Source: Bacteroidales bacterium (lineage in GTDB: Bacteria > Bacteroidota > Bacteroidia > Bacteroidales > F082). Taken from it: a DNA stretch of 64,000 nt. The stretch covers positions 141,303 to 205,302 of the forward strand of contig JAFPWT010000011.1 in the NCBI GenBank assembly GCA_017394865.1, written 5' to 3'. Made by a program: the position numbers and the translations under genes. Shown here piece after piece: positions 16,399 to 24,588 of this stretch; positions within the stretch are counted from its first letter, which is position 1; each line of letters starts with the position of its first letter. Under the pieces are notes generated by a model. It saw nothing but the letters and a program-made list of their open reading frames with translations, was not told the origin of the DNA and did no database searches.

Positions 16399-17802
16399 AC
16401 TTTGTTTCAGGTGCTCCACAAATTCATCGATGCGCTGCATCTCTGCGGCGATGGCGATCTTCTGTGGGCAATGTGACTCGCACTGGTGGCATCCGATGCA
16501 GTGGCTGGCCTGTCGCTCGTACGGCACTTTTTCGTCGTAGCCCAACAGGAAGGCGCGGCGGTTGCGGCGGTACTCCTCGGCTTCGGGGTTCCCGGCGGGC
16601 ATGTTGCCTTCGGTGATGAAGTCGTTGTAATGCGAGAAGATGACGGGGATGTTGAGGCCGTAGGGACAAGGCATGCAGTAAGCACAGGCAGTGCAGGGCA
16701 CGGTTTTCAGCTCCACAAACTCCTCCGCCACTTTCTTGGTGAGGAAATCGATTTCTTCATCAGAAAGGGGCCGGAGCGGTGAGTAGGTGGCTGCATTCTC
16801 CACCAGATGCTCCATATAAGTCATGCCACTAAGTACCACAAGCACGCCTTCAGGTGTTCCGGCAAAACGGAAGGCCCAGCGGGCTACGGGACTCTCTGGC
16901 TCACGTTCTTTCATCTGCTTCACGATGAAGTCGGGGAGCTTGGCCAATCGGCCGCCCAGCAGAGGCTCCATGATGACCACGGGGATGCCGCGGCTGTGCA
17001 GCTGCTCATACAGATAATTGGCATCGACATTGTCGGGGTCGATGCGGCTGGCGTAGTTCCAGTCGGCATAGTTCATCTGGATCTGCACGAAGTCCCAATG
17101 GTATTTGCCTTCGTCATGCCATTGCAGCATGGTGTCGAACACCTTCACGTCGCCGTGGAACGAGAAACCCAGGTTGCGGATGCGGCCTGCCTCTTTTTGT
17201 TCCACCAGCCAGTCGAGGATGCCATTGTTGATGAATCGGGCGTTGAACATCTCCATGCTGGTCAGGGCGTCGTTGCTGCCACCGATGCTGTGAAGCAGTA
17301 AATAGTCGACATAGTCGGTGCGCAGCTCTTTCAATGAGTTCTCGAACATCGCCTTCGAGGCCTCGGCAGTCCAAGTCGAGGGGCTGAAATTGGATAGTTT
17401 AGTTGCTATGAAGTAACTCTTTCGGGGGTGTCGTGAGAGGGCTGTGCCGGTAACGCCTTCGGAGCGGCCTCGGGTGTAGACCGGGGAGGTGTCGAAGTAG
17501 TTGACGCCGTGTTCGAGGGCATAGTCGATCTCTTCGTTCACCATCTCTTGGTCGACTTGAGCGTTAGGATTCTGGCGCAGGTCGGCACCGCCTTCGATGG
17601 GGAGACGCATCATGCCGTAGCCTAGGAGCGACACTCTGTCGCCACTGTTGGGGTTGGTGCGGTAGGTCATCTCGCCTTGGCCGTCAGTGACGTTGGAAGG
17701 GGTGATGAGAGGGTTGCTTCTCTTTGAATCACAGGCGGAGAGCACCACCGATGTCGCTACGGCAGCGCCGCCCACTTTCTTTATGAAATCTCTTCTTTTC
17801 AT
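16396..17802 (-). CDS. Tat-exported aldo/keto reductase lipoprotein with C-terminal ferredoxin domain
   Basis: 468 residues. The N-terminus has a twin-arginine signal (MKRRDFIKKVGG) ending in a lipobox (LSAC, Cys24), so it is exported folded and lipid-anchored. An aldo/keto reductase barrel follows with the catalytic tetrad D104, Y109, K135 and H171 visible. The C-terminus carries two cysteine clusters, CTACAYCMPC and CIGCHQCESHCP, for [4Fe-4S] centres. The start at 17802 is chosen for the Tat motif. It begins 4 bp after the membrane iron-sulfur gene, which is a likely electron donor. Substrate unknown; an NAD(P)H-independent reaction is plausible outside the cytoplasm (inference). Confidence 0.88.
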   Translation of the reverse strand: MKRRDFIKKVGGAAVATSVVLSACDSKRSNPLITPSNVTDGQGEMTYRTNPNSGDRVSLLGYGMMRLPIEGGADLRQNPNAQVDQEMVNEEIDYALEHGVNYFDTSPVYTRGRSEGVTGTALSRHPRKSYFIATKLSNFSPSTWTAEASKAMFENSLKELRTDYVDYLLLHSIGGSNDALTSMEMFNARFINNGILDWLVEQKEAGRIRNLGFSFHGDVKVFDTMLQWHDEGKYHWDFVQIQMNYADWNYASRIDPDNVDANYLYEQLHSRGIPVVIMEPLLGGRLAKLPDFIVKQMKEREPESPVARWAFRFAGTPEGVLVVLSGMTYMEHLVENAATYSPLRPLSDEEIDFLTKKVAEEFVELKTVPCTACAYCMPCPYGLNIPVIFSHYNDFITEGNMPAGNPEAEEYRRNRRAFLLGYDEKVPYERQASHCIGCHQCESHCPQKIAIAAEMQRIDEFVEHLKQS

Positions 17803-17806
17803 GGTT

Positions 17807-19222
17807 TCAGTCCTTTTGGTGAACGATATTTCCTTCGACGTAGATGGCGCTGAATGGCCGTGAGGGGCAGAGGTTCTCACACTTGCCGCAGCCGATGCAT
17901 TTGTTGGCTTCGGGGAGCGAGGGAATCATCACGGTTTGGCCGTTATGCTGATGTTCCACCATCAGGATGGCTCCGGTGGGACAGTGGCGGGCGCAGGCAC
18001 CGCAACTGACACCGTCGGTAAGCACCACGCACTTGTCCATATTCCAAACGGCGTGACCCACACGGATGGCGGTCTTCTCTTGTTTGGTGATGCGCTGGAT
18101 GGCTCCTGTGGGACATATCTCTCCGCAGCGGGTACACTCGGGACGGCAGTAGCCGATCTCGTACGACATGACGGGCTGCATGAAGTGCATCAGGTCGGTC
18201 GAAGGACGCAACACGTGGTTGGGACAGGCTGTCACGCAGAGCTGGCAGGCGGTGCAATGTTGTTGCATGTGACGTGCAGATATCGATCCAGGAGGAGTGA
18301 TGGGCGTCTCACGCTTCGAAGGTTCTTTTTCGGTGATAACGGCCAAGCCGCCGTCGACTTTCATTTCGACTTGGGCCATGGCGGCGGTGCCGGCAGCCAG
18401 CGCTGTGCCAACCAAGAACGAGCGGCGTCCTTCGTCGTGTTCCATAGGGACTGTCTCAACTTTTGAAACGGGCTTCTTGGCGGTGTAATGCAATGCATCG
18501 AATTTGCATTTGGCGGTACAATCGCCGCACACCACGCAGCGCGAGTAGTCGACTTTGCCGGCTTTGAAGTCAATGGCTCGGGCTTTGCAGTTCTTCTCAC
18601 AGAGACCGCATTGCTTGCATTTGCTCTCGTCAAAACGCACACGGAACAGCGAGAACCTGGAGAAGAAGCTGAGGAAGGTGCCCACGGGACAAATCGAGTT
18701 GCAGTAAGCCCTGCCGTAAAGGAAGGCCAGTACACCAAGAATCAACATCACCACCCATGCGATGATGGAGACGGCGATGTTGTTCATATAGAAGCTGGTG
18801 ATGATTCGTCCGTAAGTGCCGTAGGGAGCCAGTAGTGTGGTGATTGGCGCAAAGCCGATGATGAGACAAACGATGAAAACCACCAAGACGGTGTAGCGTA
18901 GCCATTTGTGCTCTTTCACGTAGCTGAAGCGGTTCTTCTTGAACTTGCCGCCAAGCCAGCTGTAGATGTCCTGCATGATGCCAAGCGGACAGATGACGCT
19001 ACAATAGAGGCGGCCGAAGAGCAGGGTGGCGACGAGGAGCACAGCCACCACGATGAAGTTCAGCGAGAGCAGGGCCGGCAAGAACTGTATTTTTGCCGCC
19101 CATCCTGTCCATCGGTCGATGCCAGGGCCGACTTCGTAGCTGATGCAGCCGACTCCCACCAGAAGCAGGGTGATCAGCAGGATCATGATGACGGCTAGGA
19201 CGATTCGGATTTTTCGTAACAT
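17807..19222 (-). CDS. Membrane polyferredoxin: NapH-like domain joined to a Tat-type segment and a four-site ferredoxin domain
   Basis: 471 residues. Four membrane spans (about 5-28, 47-70, 109-131, 148-170) contain two CxxxCP motifs (74-79, 174-179), as in NapH/MauN proteins. Two ferredoxin sites follow (202-212, 229-239). Then comes GRRSFLVGTALAAGTAAMA (265-283), which looks like a Tat signal or fifth span, and four more cysteine clusters (323-333, 359-370, 398-414, 442-452). If the N-terminus is cytoplasmic, the first two clusters face inward and the last four outward, making one polypeptide a transmembrane electron path. Topology is inferred. It lies between a T9SS gene and the Tat reductase. 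Confidence 0.8.
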   Translation of the reverse strand: MLRKIRIVLAVIMILLITLLLVGVGCISYEVGPGIDRWTGWAAKIQFLPALLSLNFIVVAVLLVATLLFGRLYCSVICPLGIMQDIYSWLGGKFKKNRFSYVKEHKWLRYTVLVVFIVCLIIGFAPITTLLAPYGTYGRIITSFYMNNIAVSIIAWVVMLILGVLAFLYGRAYCNSICPVGTFLSFFSRFSLFRVRFDESKCKQCGLCEKNCKARAIDFKAGKVDYSRCVVCGDCTAKCKFDALHYTAKKPVSKVETVPMEHDEGRRSFLVGTALAAGTAAMAQVEMKVDGGLAVITEKEPSKRETPITPPGSISARHMQQHCTACQLCVTACPNHVLRPSTDLMHFMQPVMSYEIGYCRPECTRCGEICPTGAIQRITKQEKTAIRVGHAVWNMDKCVVLTDGVSCGACARHCPTGAILMVEHQHNGQTVMIPSLPEANKCIGCGKCENLCPSRPFSAIYVEGNIVHQKD

Positions 19223-19234
19223 AATGTTGCGGAT

Positions 19235-20593
19235 TTATTTGATGATGAGTTTCTTAGTTGTTTTTTCGGTAACCACTACATATATGCCGGGCTTCAGTGA
19301 TTCGGTGTATCTGACCCGTTGTCCGGCAATGGTATAGAGGGTGGCTTTGCTGAGGTCGATGTCGGTTTCTTCGAGGGTGATTTCTTCCATGCCGTCGTAG
19401 CCTACAAAGGGGATGAAAGTGACGAGGCCGAGGCTGGGGTCGTCAACTTGGTGGAAGATATGGTCTTCGATAAGGGCTTCGTCAGTGACCCTCCAGTCGT
19501 TGCCCACAGCCATGATGTCGCAGCTGGCGTTGTTGTAGAGGTCGTAAGTGACGCCGCCGTTGCCGTTGTTGTAGATTTCGTTATAGCCCCAGTCGTCCTC
19601 GGTGCCGAGGTCGATGTCGTGGAGGTAAATGGCGGTGATGCCCCACAGGTTTCCGGTGATGACGTTGTTGCGGAGAATAGCCTTATTGTTGGTGGAGGTG
19701 CCGTAGATGGAGATGCCGCTACCACCGTTCATGGGGTTGTCCTCGTGGTTGTTGTTGATGAACCTGTTGTCCTCGATGATGGACGAGATGGTCTGTCCTT
19801 GTTGGTTGTAGCCATAGCGTCCGTCTTTGATGGTGTTGTCTTTGAGCAGCACTTTGGTATCGCCAATGCCCATGAGGTCGGCTACAGAGATGCCACCGGT
19901 GTGGAAGGTGGCCCAGGTGCCGTGGATGTTGTTGCCCACGATGCGGATGGTATCGTCGCCGCCGGGGCCGAGGTTGATTTGTGGTACGTTGAGTCCGTCG
20001 ACGTTGGCATCGAGTTCGCAGCCGGTGATCTGCGGAGAGCTCTGTCCGTTGGCGGGTGAGCTTATGGCGGAACCTTCATTCAGCATGAAATAGCAGTTGT
20101 TGATCACTGGGTCGCAGTTGAAGATATCGATTACGGCATGGCAGTAGTCGGTGTTGAAATACACGAACTTGACATCGTCGAAGGTGATATCCGACTCGAC
20201 GACTTTGATGCCAGCGCCGTCGGAGAGATAAAGTTTATGGAGATAACATTCGGAGGCGTTGTCGAACCTCATGCTGAACTGTTGGGTCTCGGTTCCGTAG
20301 ATCTTCACGCGGTCGCCGGTATGGCTGCAGGTAAAGGAGCCATTGATGGTGATGAGCACGCCGGGGGCGTCGATGCGGGTGACCTGGTTGTCGATGAGCA
20401 GCACGTCGCTATACGAGATGGTGAGGTCTTGATGGATGGTGAACACGGTGCCTTCGTTGGTGACCACGCCTTCGGTAGCAGCTACCAGATCGGGTAGGGT
20501 ATAGGTGATGCCGTCGCCAGGGCTGACCCACTGGGCGTTCAATGTTGTTGATAAACCGATGATTAATAAGAAAATAGGTAAAAGTCTCTTCAT
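19235..20593 (-). CDS. T9SS type A protein with right-handed beta-helix
   Basis: 452 residues. After a signal peptide (MKRLLPIFLLIIGLSTTLNAQ), residues about 60-370 are parallel beta-helix repeats (VINNCYFMLNEGS, SPQITGCELDANVDG, IRIVGNNIHG, SIIEDNRFINNNHE, AILRNNVITGNLWG). This fold is common to polysaccharide-acting and adhesive surface proteins. The C-terminus (ATLYTIAGQRVRYTESLKPGIYVVVTEKTTKKLIIK) is a type A sorting domain. I see no catalytic triad. It precedes the polyferredoxin gene by 12 bp on the same strand, so it may head that operon. Confidence 0.82.
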   Translation of the reverse strand: MKRLLPIFLLIIGLSTTLNAQWVSPGDGITYTLPDLVAATEGVVTNEGTVFTIHQDLTISYSDVLLIDNQVTRIDAPGVLITINGSFTCSHTGDRVKIYGTETQQFSMRFDNASECYLHKLYLSDGAGIKVVESDITFDDVKFVYFNTDYCHAVIDIFNCDPVINNCYFMLNEGSAISSPANGQSSPQITGCELDANVDGLNVPQINLGPGGDDTIRIVGNNIHGTWATFHTGGISVADLMGIGDTKVLLKDNTIKDGRYGYNQQGQTISSIIEDNRFINNNHEDNPMNGGSGISIYGTSTNNKAILRNNVITGNLWGITAIYLHDIDLGTEDDWGYNEIYNNGNGGVTYDLYNNASCDIMAVGNDWRVTDEALIEDHIFHQVDDPSLGLVTFIPFVGYDGMEEITLEETDIDLSKATLYTIAGQRVRYTESLKPGIYVVVTEKTTKKLIIK

Positions 20594-20618
20594 GATAAGA
20601 ATGGTATTATTTAAAGGA

Positions 20619-20626
20619 CAAAGATA
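20619..20626 (-). promoter_or_regulatory. -7 box TATCTTTG for the beta-helix gene
   Basis: It lies 25 nt before the ATG at 20593. It is the only clear promoter for the three-gene run 20593 to 16396. Confidence 0.6.
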
Positions 20627-20639
20627 CGTGTTTTTTTCT

Positions 20640-20647
20640 TATTTTTG
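20640..20647 (+). promoter_or_regulatory. -7 box TATTTTTG facing the orphan signal-peptide ORF
   Basis: It is followed by GCAAAC and is divergent from the box at 20619-20626. The first ATG downstream with a plausible product is at 20716. Confidence 0.5.
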
Positions 20648-20715
20648 CAAACTTTATCAAGACAAGAAAAGTAGTTTGGAATTATTACTAGAAAGAATCA
20701 ATAAATAAGATACAC

Positions 20716-20832
20716 ATGAACAGAAAACAAACCCTCTACAAAGTCCTCGCGGTGATCCTGCTATTTATCGGATCGTCCGTGGCATATGCCCAAACATGTG
20801 AAATAACAAAAAAAGTAATATCTTTGCCATAA
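20716..20832 (+). pseudogene. Orphan signal peptide: probable remnant of a deleted exported-protein gene
   Basis: 38 codons. The first 26 residues (MNRKQTLYKVLAVILLFIGSSVAYAQ) are a textbook signal peptide with an AYA-Q cleavage site. Only 12 residues follow before TAA at 20830. The frame ends inside the -7 box of the next gene, so the mature part appears to have been lost. A real 38-residue secreted peptide is the alternative. The ORF has its own upstream promoter. Confidence 0.5.
20819..20826 (+). promoter_or_regulatory. -7 box TATCTTTG for the response regulator
   Basis: It is followed by CCATAAG and lies 17 nt before the ATG at 20844, within the end of the orphan ORF. Confidence 0.55.
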
Positions 20833-20843
20833 GATTTACGCTT

Positions 20844-22004
20844 ATGTCACGAATACTAATCATCGACGACCAGGATCCTATCCGCCGTGTGTTGCGCGAC
20901 ATTCTGGAAAATGAGAAATACCAAGTGGACGATGCCGCCAATGGCCCCGCCGCACTGGAAATGATCAAAGAGCAGGAGTATGACGCCATCCTGTGCGACA
21001 TCAAGATGCCCGACATGGACGGCATCGAGGTGCTCGAACAGGTGAAGGCCATGAACGACACGCCTGTCATCATGATCTCCGGTCATGGCACCATTGACAG
21101 CGCCGTCGAAGCCATCAAGAAAGGGGCGTTCGACTTCATCCAGAAACCGCCTGACTTGAATCGTTTGCTTATTACGGTGCGCAACGCCCTCGACAAACAG
21201 AGCCTCAGCACCGAGAACAAAGCGCTGAAGAAAGTCGTCAGTAAACAAAACGAGATGGTAGGCCAGTCGGCGCCCATGATGGAGGTGCGCGACATGATCG
21301 AAAAGGTGGCGCCTACCAATGCCCGCGTCCTCATCACCGGCGAAAACGGAACCGGCAAGGAGTTGGTGGCCCGACAGATGCACGAGCTCAGCCCTCGCCG
21401 CTATGGTCCATTCATCGAGGTCAATTGCGCTGCCATCCCTGCGGAACTTATCGAGAGCCAACTGTTCGGTCACGAAAAAGGCTCGTTCACCTCGGCTATC
21501 AAGCAGAAGAAAGGCGACTTCGAACTGGCCAACGGAGGTACGCTGTTCCTTGACGAAATCGGCGACATGAGTCTGGCAGCCCAGGCCAAGGTGTTGCGTG
21601 CCTTGCAGGAGAACAAGATTGTGCGTGTGGGTGGTGAGAAGGAGATCCCCGTGGATGTCCGAATCCTCGCAGCCACCAACAAGGATCTGAAGAAGATGAT
21701 CGACGAGAACGCTTTCCGCGAGGATCTTTACCACCGCCTAAGCGTTATCGTGATCCATGTGCCGCCGTTGCGCGAGCGTAAGGATGACATCCCGCTGCTG
21801 GTCAACAGCTTCGTGGAGGCCATCGCCGCCAACATGGGACAGGCTGTCCCGAAATTCACTGACGAGGCCTTTGAAGAACTCAAAAACTATCAGTGGACTG
21901 GCAACATCCGCGAGCTGCATAACATCGTGGAACGCCTGGTGATCCTTTGCGGCAGCACCATCACAAAGGAGGATGTGGTTCACTTTGGGAACCCGCTGAA
22001 GTAA
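20844..22004 (+). CDS. NtrC-family response regulator lacking a DNA-binding domain
   Basis: 386 residues. The receiver domain (1-120) has the phosphorylation site D52 (CDIKMPDMDG) and K101. The sigma-54 AAA+ domain (about 140-370) has Walker A GENGTGKE (166-173) and Walker B TLFLDEIG (233-240). The loop that contacts sigma-54, normally GAFTGA, reads GSFTSA (213-218). The protein ends just after the AAA+ lid (GNPLK) with no Fis-type helix-turn-helix, so any activation would be from solution or via a partner. The variant loop may alter sigma-54 contact. No histidine kinase gene is adjacent. A tmRNA gene follows. Confidence 0.85.
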   Translation: MSRILIIDDQDPIRRVLRDILENEKYQVDDAANGPAALEMIKEQEYDAILCDIKMPDMDGIEVLEQVKAMNDTPVIMISGHGTIDSAVEAIKKGAFDFIQKPPDLNRLLITVRNALDKQSLSTENKALKKVVSKQNEMVGQSAPMMEVRDMIEKVAPTNARVLITGENGTGKELVARQMHELSPRRYGPFIEVNCAAIPAELIESQLFGHEKGSFTSAIKQKKGDFELANGGTLFLDEIGDMSLAAQAKVLRALQENKIVRVGGEKEIPVDVRILAATNKDLKKMIDENAFREDLYHRLSVIVIHVPPLRERKDDIPLLVNSFVEAIAANMGQAVPKFTDEAFEELKNYQWTGNIRELHNIVERLVILCGSTITKEDVVHFGNPLK

Positions 22005-22041
22005 TTTTCGTTTCTCACTTGCGGTGGAACATTTTTTGCTG

Positions 22042-22049
22042 TAATTTTG
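22042..22049 (+). promoter_or_regulatory. -7 box TAATTTTG for ssrA
   Basis: It is followed by GCAGCG and lies 10 nt before the predicted 5' end of tmRNA. Confidence 0.65.
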
Positions 22050-22059
22050 CAGCGCTTTT

Positions 22060-22457
22060 GGGGGTGACCGGTTTTGACAGCAAGATGAATTGTCACGGAA
22101 GCATGCCGAGCCTCGCAGCGAAGCTCGTAAATCTTAACTGCAAAAAAGTAATTGGCGAAAATAACTACGCTTTCGCTGCCTGATCGAAGTACAGTAGATC
22201 ACTGGCTTAATCCACCCACAAGGTGGGTGGACGAAACATCCCGCAGGTGGAGATGCCTGATTCCGGCCTGAGCACGGGGTGCTAATCAATTTCGGGATCG
22301 CCCGCTCGGAGCTCCGACGCGCGGGTTAAATCAAGGAGATAAGGTCAGGTTTAGGGCGTCTGCTCCCTTGCCTGGCACGAAAAACAACAGCAGAATAAGC
22401 ATGTAGAAACCTTGGGGGTTCCTTGTTTGGACGAGGGTTCGACTCCCTCCATCTCCA
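22060..22457 (+). ncRNA. ssrA: Transfer-messenger RNA (tmRNA)
   Basis: 398 nt. The 5' end GGGGGTGACCGGTTTTGACAG and the 3' end (T arm GGGTTCGACTCCC then CATCTCC plus A) form the tRNA-like acceptor. The tag frame at 22154-22183 encodes GENNYAFAA followed by TGA, close to the GENNYALAA tag known in Porphyromonas. The AA end marks stalled peptides for proteolysis. Downstream hairpins such as CCACCCACAAGGTGGGTGG (about 22214) fit the pseudoknot region. CCA is not encoded. Confidence 0.95.
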
Positions 22458-22470
22458 CGGAAACTAGAAA

Positions 22471-22494
22471 AAAGCCCACTACAGGTGGGCTTTT
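22471..22494 (+). terminator. Terminator of ssrA
   Basis: AAAGCCCAC pairs with GTGGGCTTT around a five-base loop, followed by a further T. The next gene's promoter starts 5 bp later. Confidence 0.8.
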
Positions 22495-22498
22495 AAAT

Positions 22499-22506
22499 TA
22501 TCTTTG
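22499..22506 (+). promoter_or_regulatory. -7 box TATCTTTG for the FG-GAP gene
   Basis: It lies 18 nt before the ATG at 22525 and is directly preceded by the ssrA terminator. Confidence 0.6.
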
Positions 22507-22524
22507 TGGATTGAAACATCTGAG

Positions 22525-24588
22525 ATGAAACACCTTTTTCTCTCGATATTGCTCCTTGCATCGCTGTTTTTACCAGCGCAAAACGTCTGGGTGGGCGGAC
22601 TCAACGCCTGCCAGTTCGGACGGATGGACCTCGACGGCGATGGGAAAAAGGACTTGCTGGTGTTCGATCGACACGGCGACAGGTTGCTGTGTTATATCAA
22701 TAAAGGTAGACAAGGAGAAATCCGATATGAATATACCTCGGCCTATGATACGGCTTTCCCGAGGCTGAATGGCTGGGTGGTGTTTGCCGATTACGATGGC
22801 GATGGCAAGGAAGATGTATTCACCTATTCGAAAGGCTGGGCGGGGATCAAGGTCTATCATAATGTGTCAACTTCGGGGCAACTGTCATTTGAGCTGACGG
22901 TAGGTCCTTACCTGACCTCGTGGCAGGGCGGAGGGGAGGTGAACATCCTTGCCACCGATGCAGACTATCCAGCCATCATGGATCTCGACGGCGACGGCGA
23001 TCTGGACATCCTGACCTTCGGCGTCATGGGCGTCTTTTTGGAGAAACATGTCAACCTCTCCGTGGAACGTTACGGCGTTAGGGATTCGCTAGTCTTTGAA
23101 CGGACTGACCAGTGCTGGGGCCGTGTGGCAGAGAGCGAGGAAGATAACGTGATGTACCTCGATACTTGCCTCTTTGGTTATGGACTTACGGTGAATAAAA
23201 ATGACTTCCGACACCGCGGGGCGACCGTTACCGTGCGCGACATGAACGGCGATGGACTGCTTGACTTGCTTCTGGCTGATGTGGATTACCCGGGACTGAC
23301 TTTATTAATGAATGGCGGTGATGCCTCGAATGCGTTGATGGTCAGCCAAACGGAACAGTTCCCGCCCTCTACTCCGGTGGAACTGCCTTCGATGCCGGTG
23401 CCCTATTTTACCGATATCAACAACGATGGGGTGGACGACCTGCTGGTGTCGCCCTTTGATCCCAACCCGATGGCTTCGGTAGGGAAGGAGAGCGTGTGGC
23501 TTTATCTGAATCACGGGACGAATGAGCATCCTGATTTCCAACTTTATACTAAGTCGTTTCTTCAGGAGGAGATGATCGATCTAGGCCACGGGGCGTATCC
23601 TCTGGTGGTGGATTGGGATGGCGATGGACTCAAGGATATCCTATTGGGTACCTTGGATGAACCTTGTTTGAAATGGCTCCGAAACGTGGGATCGATGACG
23701 GCTCCGGCATTCCAGATCACAGACGTTTCTTTTGATTTCGGCGATCACACAGGCCTAGTCCCGGCATGTTGCGACTTCGACGGTGACGGCCAACAGGAAC
23801 TACTGGTGGGCACTGCCGAAGGGCGCCTTATGCTTTACGCCCACGATGGCACCTTGCTCGATGGGGATTACCTTCATTATGATAAGCCCTTTTCGGCACC
23901 TTGTTTTTTTGATGTGGATCAAGATGGTGTGGTCGATCTGGTGGTTGGGAATATCACGGGGAAGCTTTCGTTTTATAAACGGGATTATATAACTCATGAA
24001 TGGGGTGGTGTAGACGTTCGTGATTACACTACATCCTATTATGGCTACAGCGTTCCAACGTTGTTCCAGTATGGTGACGAAACCCTTTTGGCAGTTGGCT
24101 CTGAGTCGGGGAAGGTGTTTTTGTTTGACGGCGTCACTGCTGAGGCAGACGTCGCGTTTAGTGAAGTTCCTGAGCGTTGGTCGGAATTATGTGAAGACCT
24201 GCCGGTTCGTTTTGGAATGCGTTCGGCGGCTGCGGTAGCGGATTTCAATAACGATAGCCAGTTGGAGATTATGGTGGGCAACTTTGCTGGCGGTTTGCAG
24301 CTTTTCAATGCCGAAATCTCCATCCATAACATTGGATTATCTGAGATAGAGGATGATTTTAAGGTAGAGATCTTCCCTAATCCGGCATCATCGATCATTC
24401 ATGTCATCGCAATAGATGATGCTATGAAAGCTGTGACGGTTACAGATCTGTATGGCCGTAAGCTAATGGAAAAATCTGTCAACGCGGAGGAGACAGTGTT
24501 GGAGGTGTCGATGTTGCCTAAAGGCGTTTATTTGTTGGTCGTGGAGCTGGATCGTGGTTTGGTGAACCGGATCTTTCTCAAACGGTAG
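22525..24588 (+). CDS. FG-GAP/VCBS-repeat T9SS type A protein
   Basis: 687 residues with a signal peptide (MKHLFLSILLLASLFLPAQ). At least nine calcium-binding repeats of the DxDGDG type are visible, for example DLDGDGKKDLL, DYDGDGKEDVF, DLDGDGDLDIL, DMNGDGLLDLL, DINNDGVDDLL, DWDGDGLKDIL, DFDGDGQQELL, DVDQDGVVDLV and DFNNDSQLEIM. Such repeats build an integrin-like beta-propeller used in adhesion or ligand binding. The C-terminus (VEIFPNPASS ... LYGRKLMEK ... GVYLLVVELDRG) is a type A sorting domain. The last 61 bp overlap the convergent protease gene. Confidence 0.87.
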   Translation: MKHLFLSILLLASLFLPAQNVWVGGLNACQFGRMDLDGDGKKDLLVFDRHGDRLLCYINKGRQGEIRYEYTSAYDTAFPRLNGWVVFADYDGDGKEDVFTYSKGWAGIKVYHNVSTSGQLSFELTVGPYLTSWQGGGEVNILATDADYPAIMDLDGDGDLDILTFGVMGVFLEKHVNLSVERYGVRDSLVFERTDQCWGRVAESEEDNVMYLDTCLFGYGLTVNKNDFRHRGATVTVRDMNGDGLLDLLLADVDYPGLTLLMNGGDASNALMVSQTEQFPPSTPVELPSMPVPYFTDINNDGVDDLLVSPFDPNPMASVGKESVWLYLNHGTNEHPDFQLYTKSFLQEEMIDLGHGAYPLVVDWDGDGLKDILLGTLDEPCLKWLRNVGSMTAPAFQITDVSFDFGDHTGLVPACCDFDGDGQQELLVGTAEGRLMLYAHDGTLLDGDYLHYDKPFSAPCFFDVDQDGVVDLVVGNITGKLSFYKRDYITHEWGGVDVRDYTTSYYGYSVPTLFQYGDETLLAVGSESGKVFLFDGVTAEADVAFSEVPERWSELCEDLPVRFGMRSAAAVADFNNDSQLEIMVGNFAGGLQLFNAEISIHNIGLSEIEDDFKVEIFPNPASSIIHVIAIDDAMKAVTVTDLYGRKLMEKSVNAEETVLEVSMLPKGVYLLVVELDRGLVNRIFLKR

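Noticed and set aside
22200-22440. A structured region that might be a riboswitch before the FG-GAP gene.
   Set aside because: It is the pseudoknot and tRNA-like part of tmRNA, with a terminator after it and a separate promoter for the next gene.
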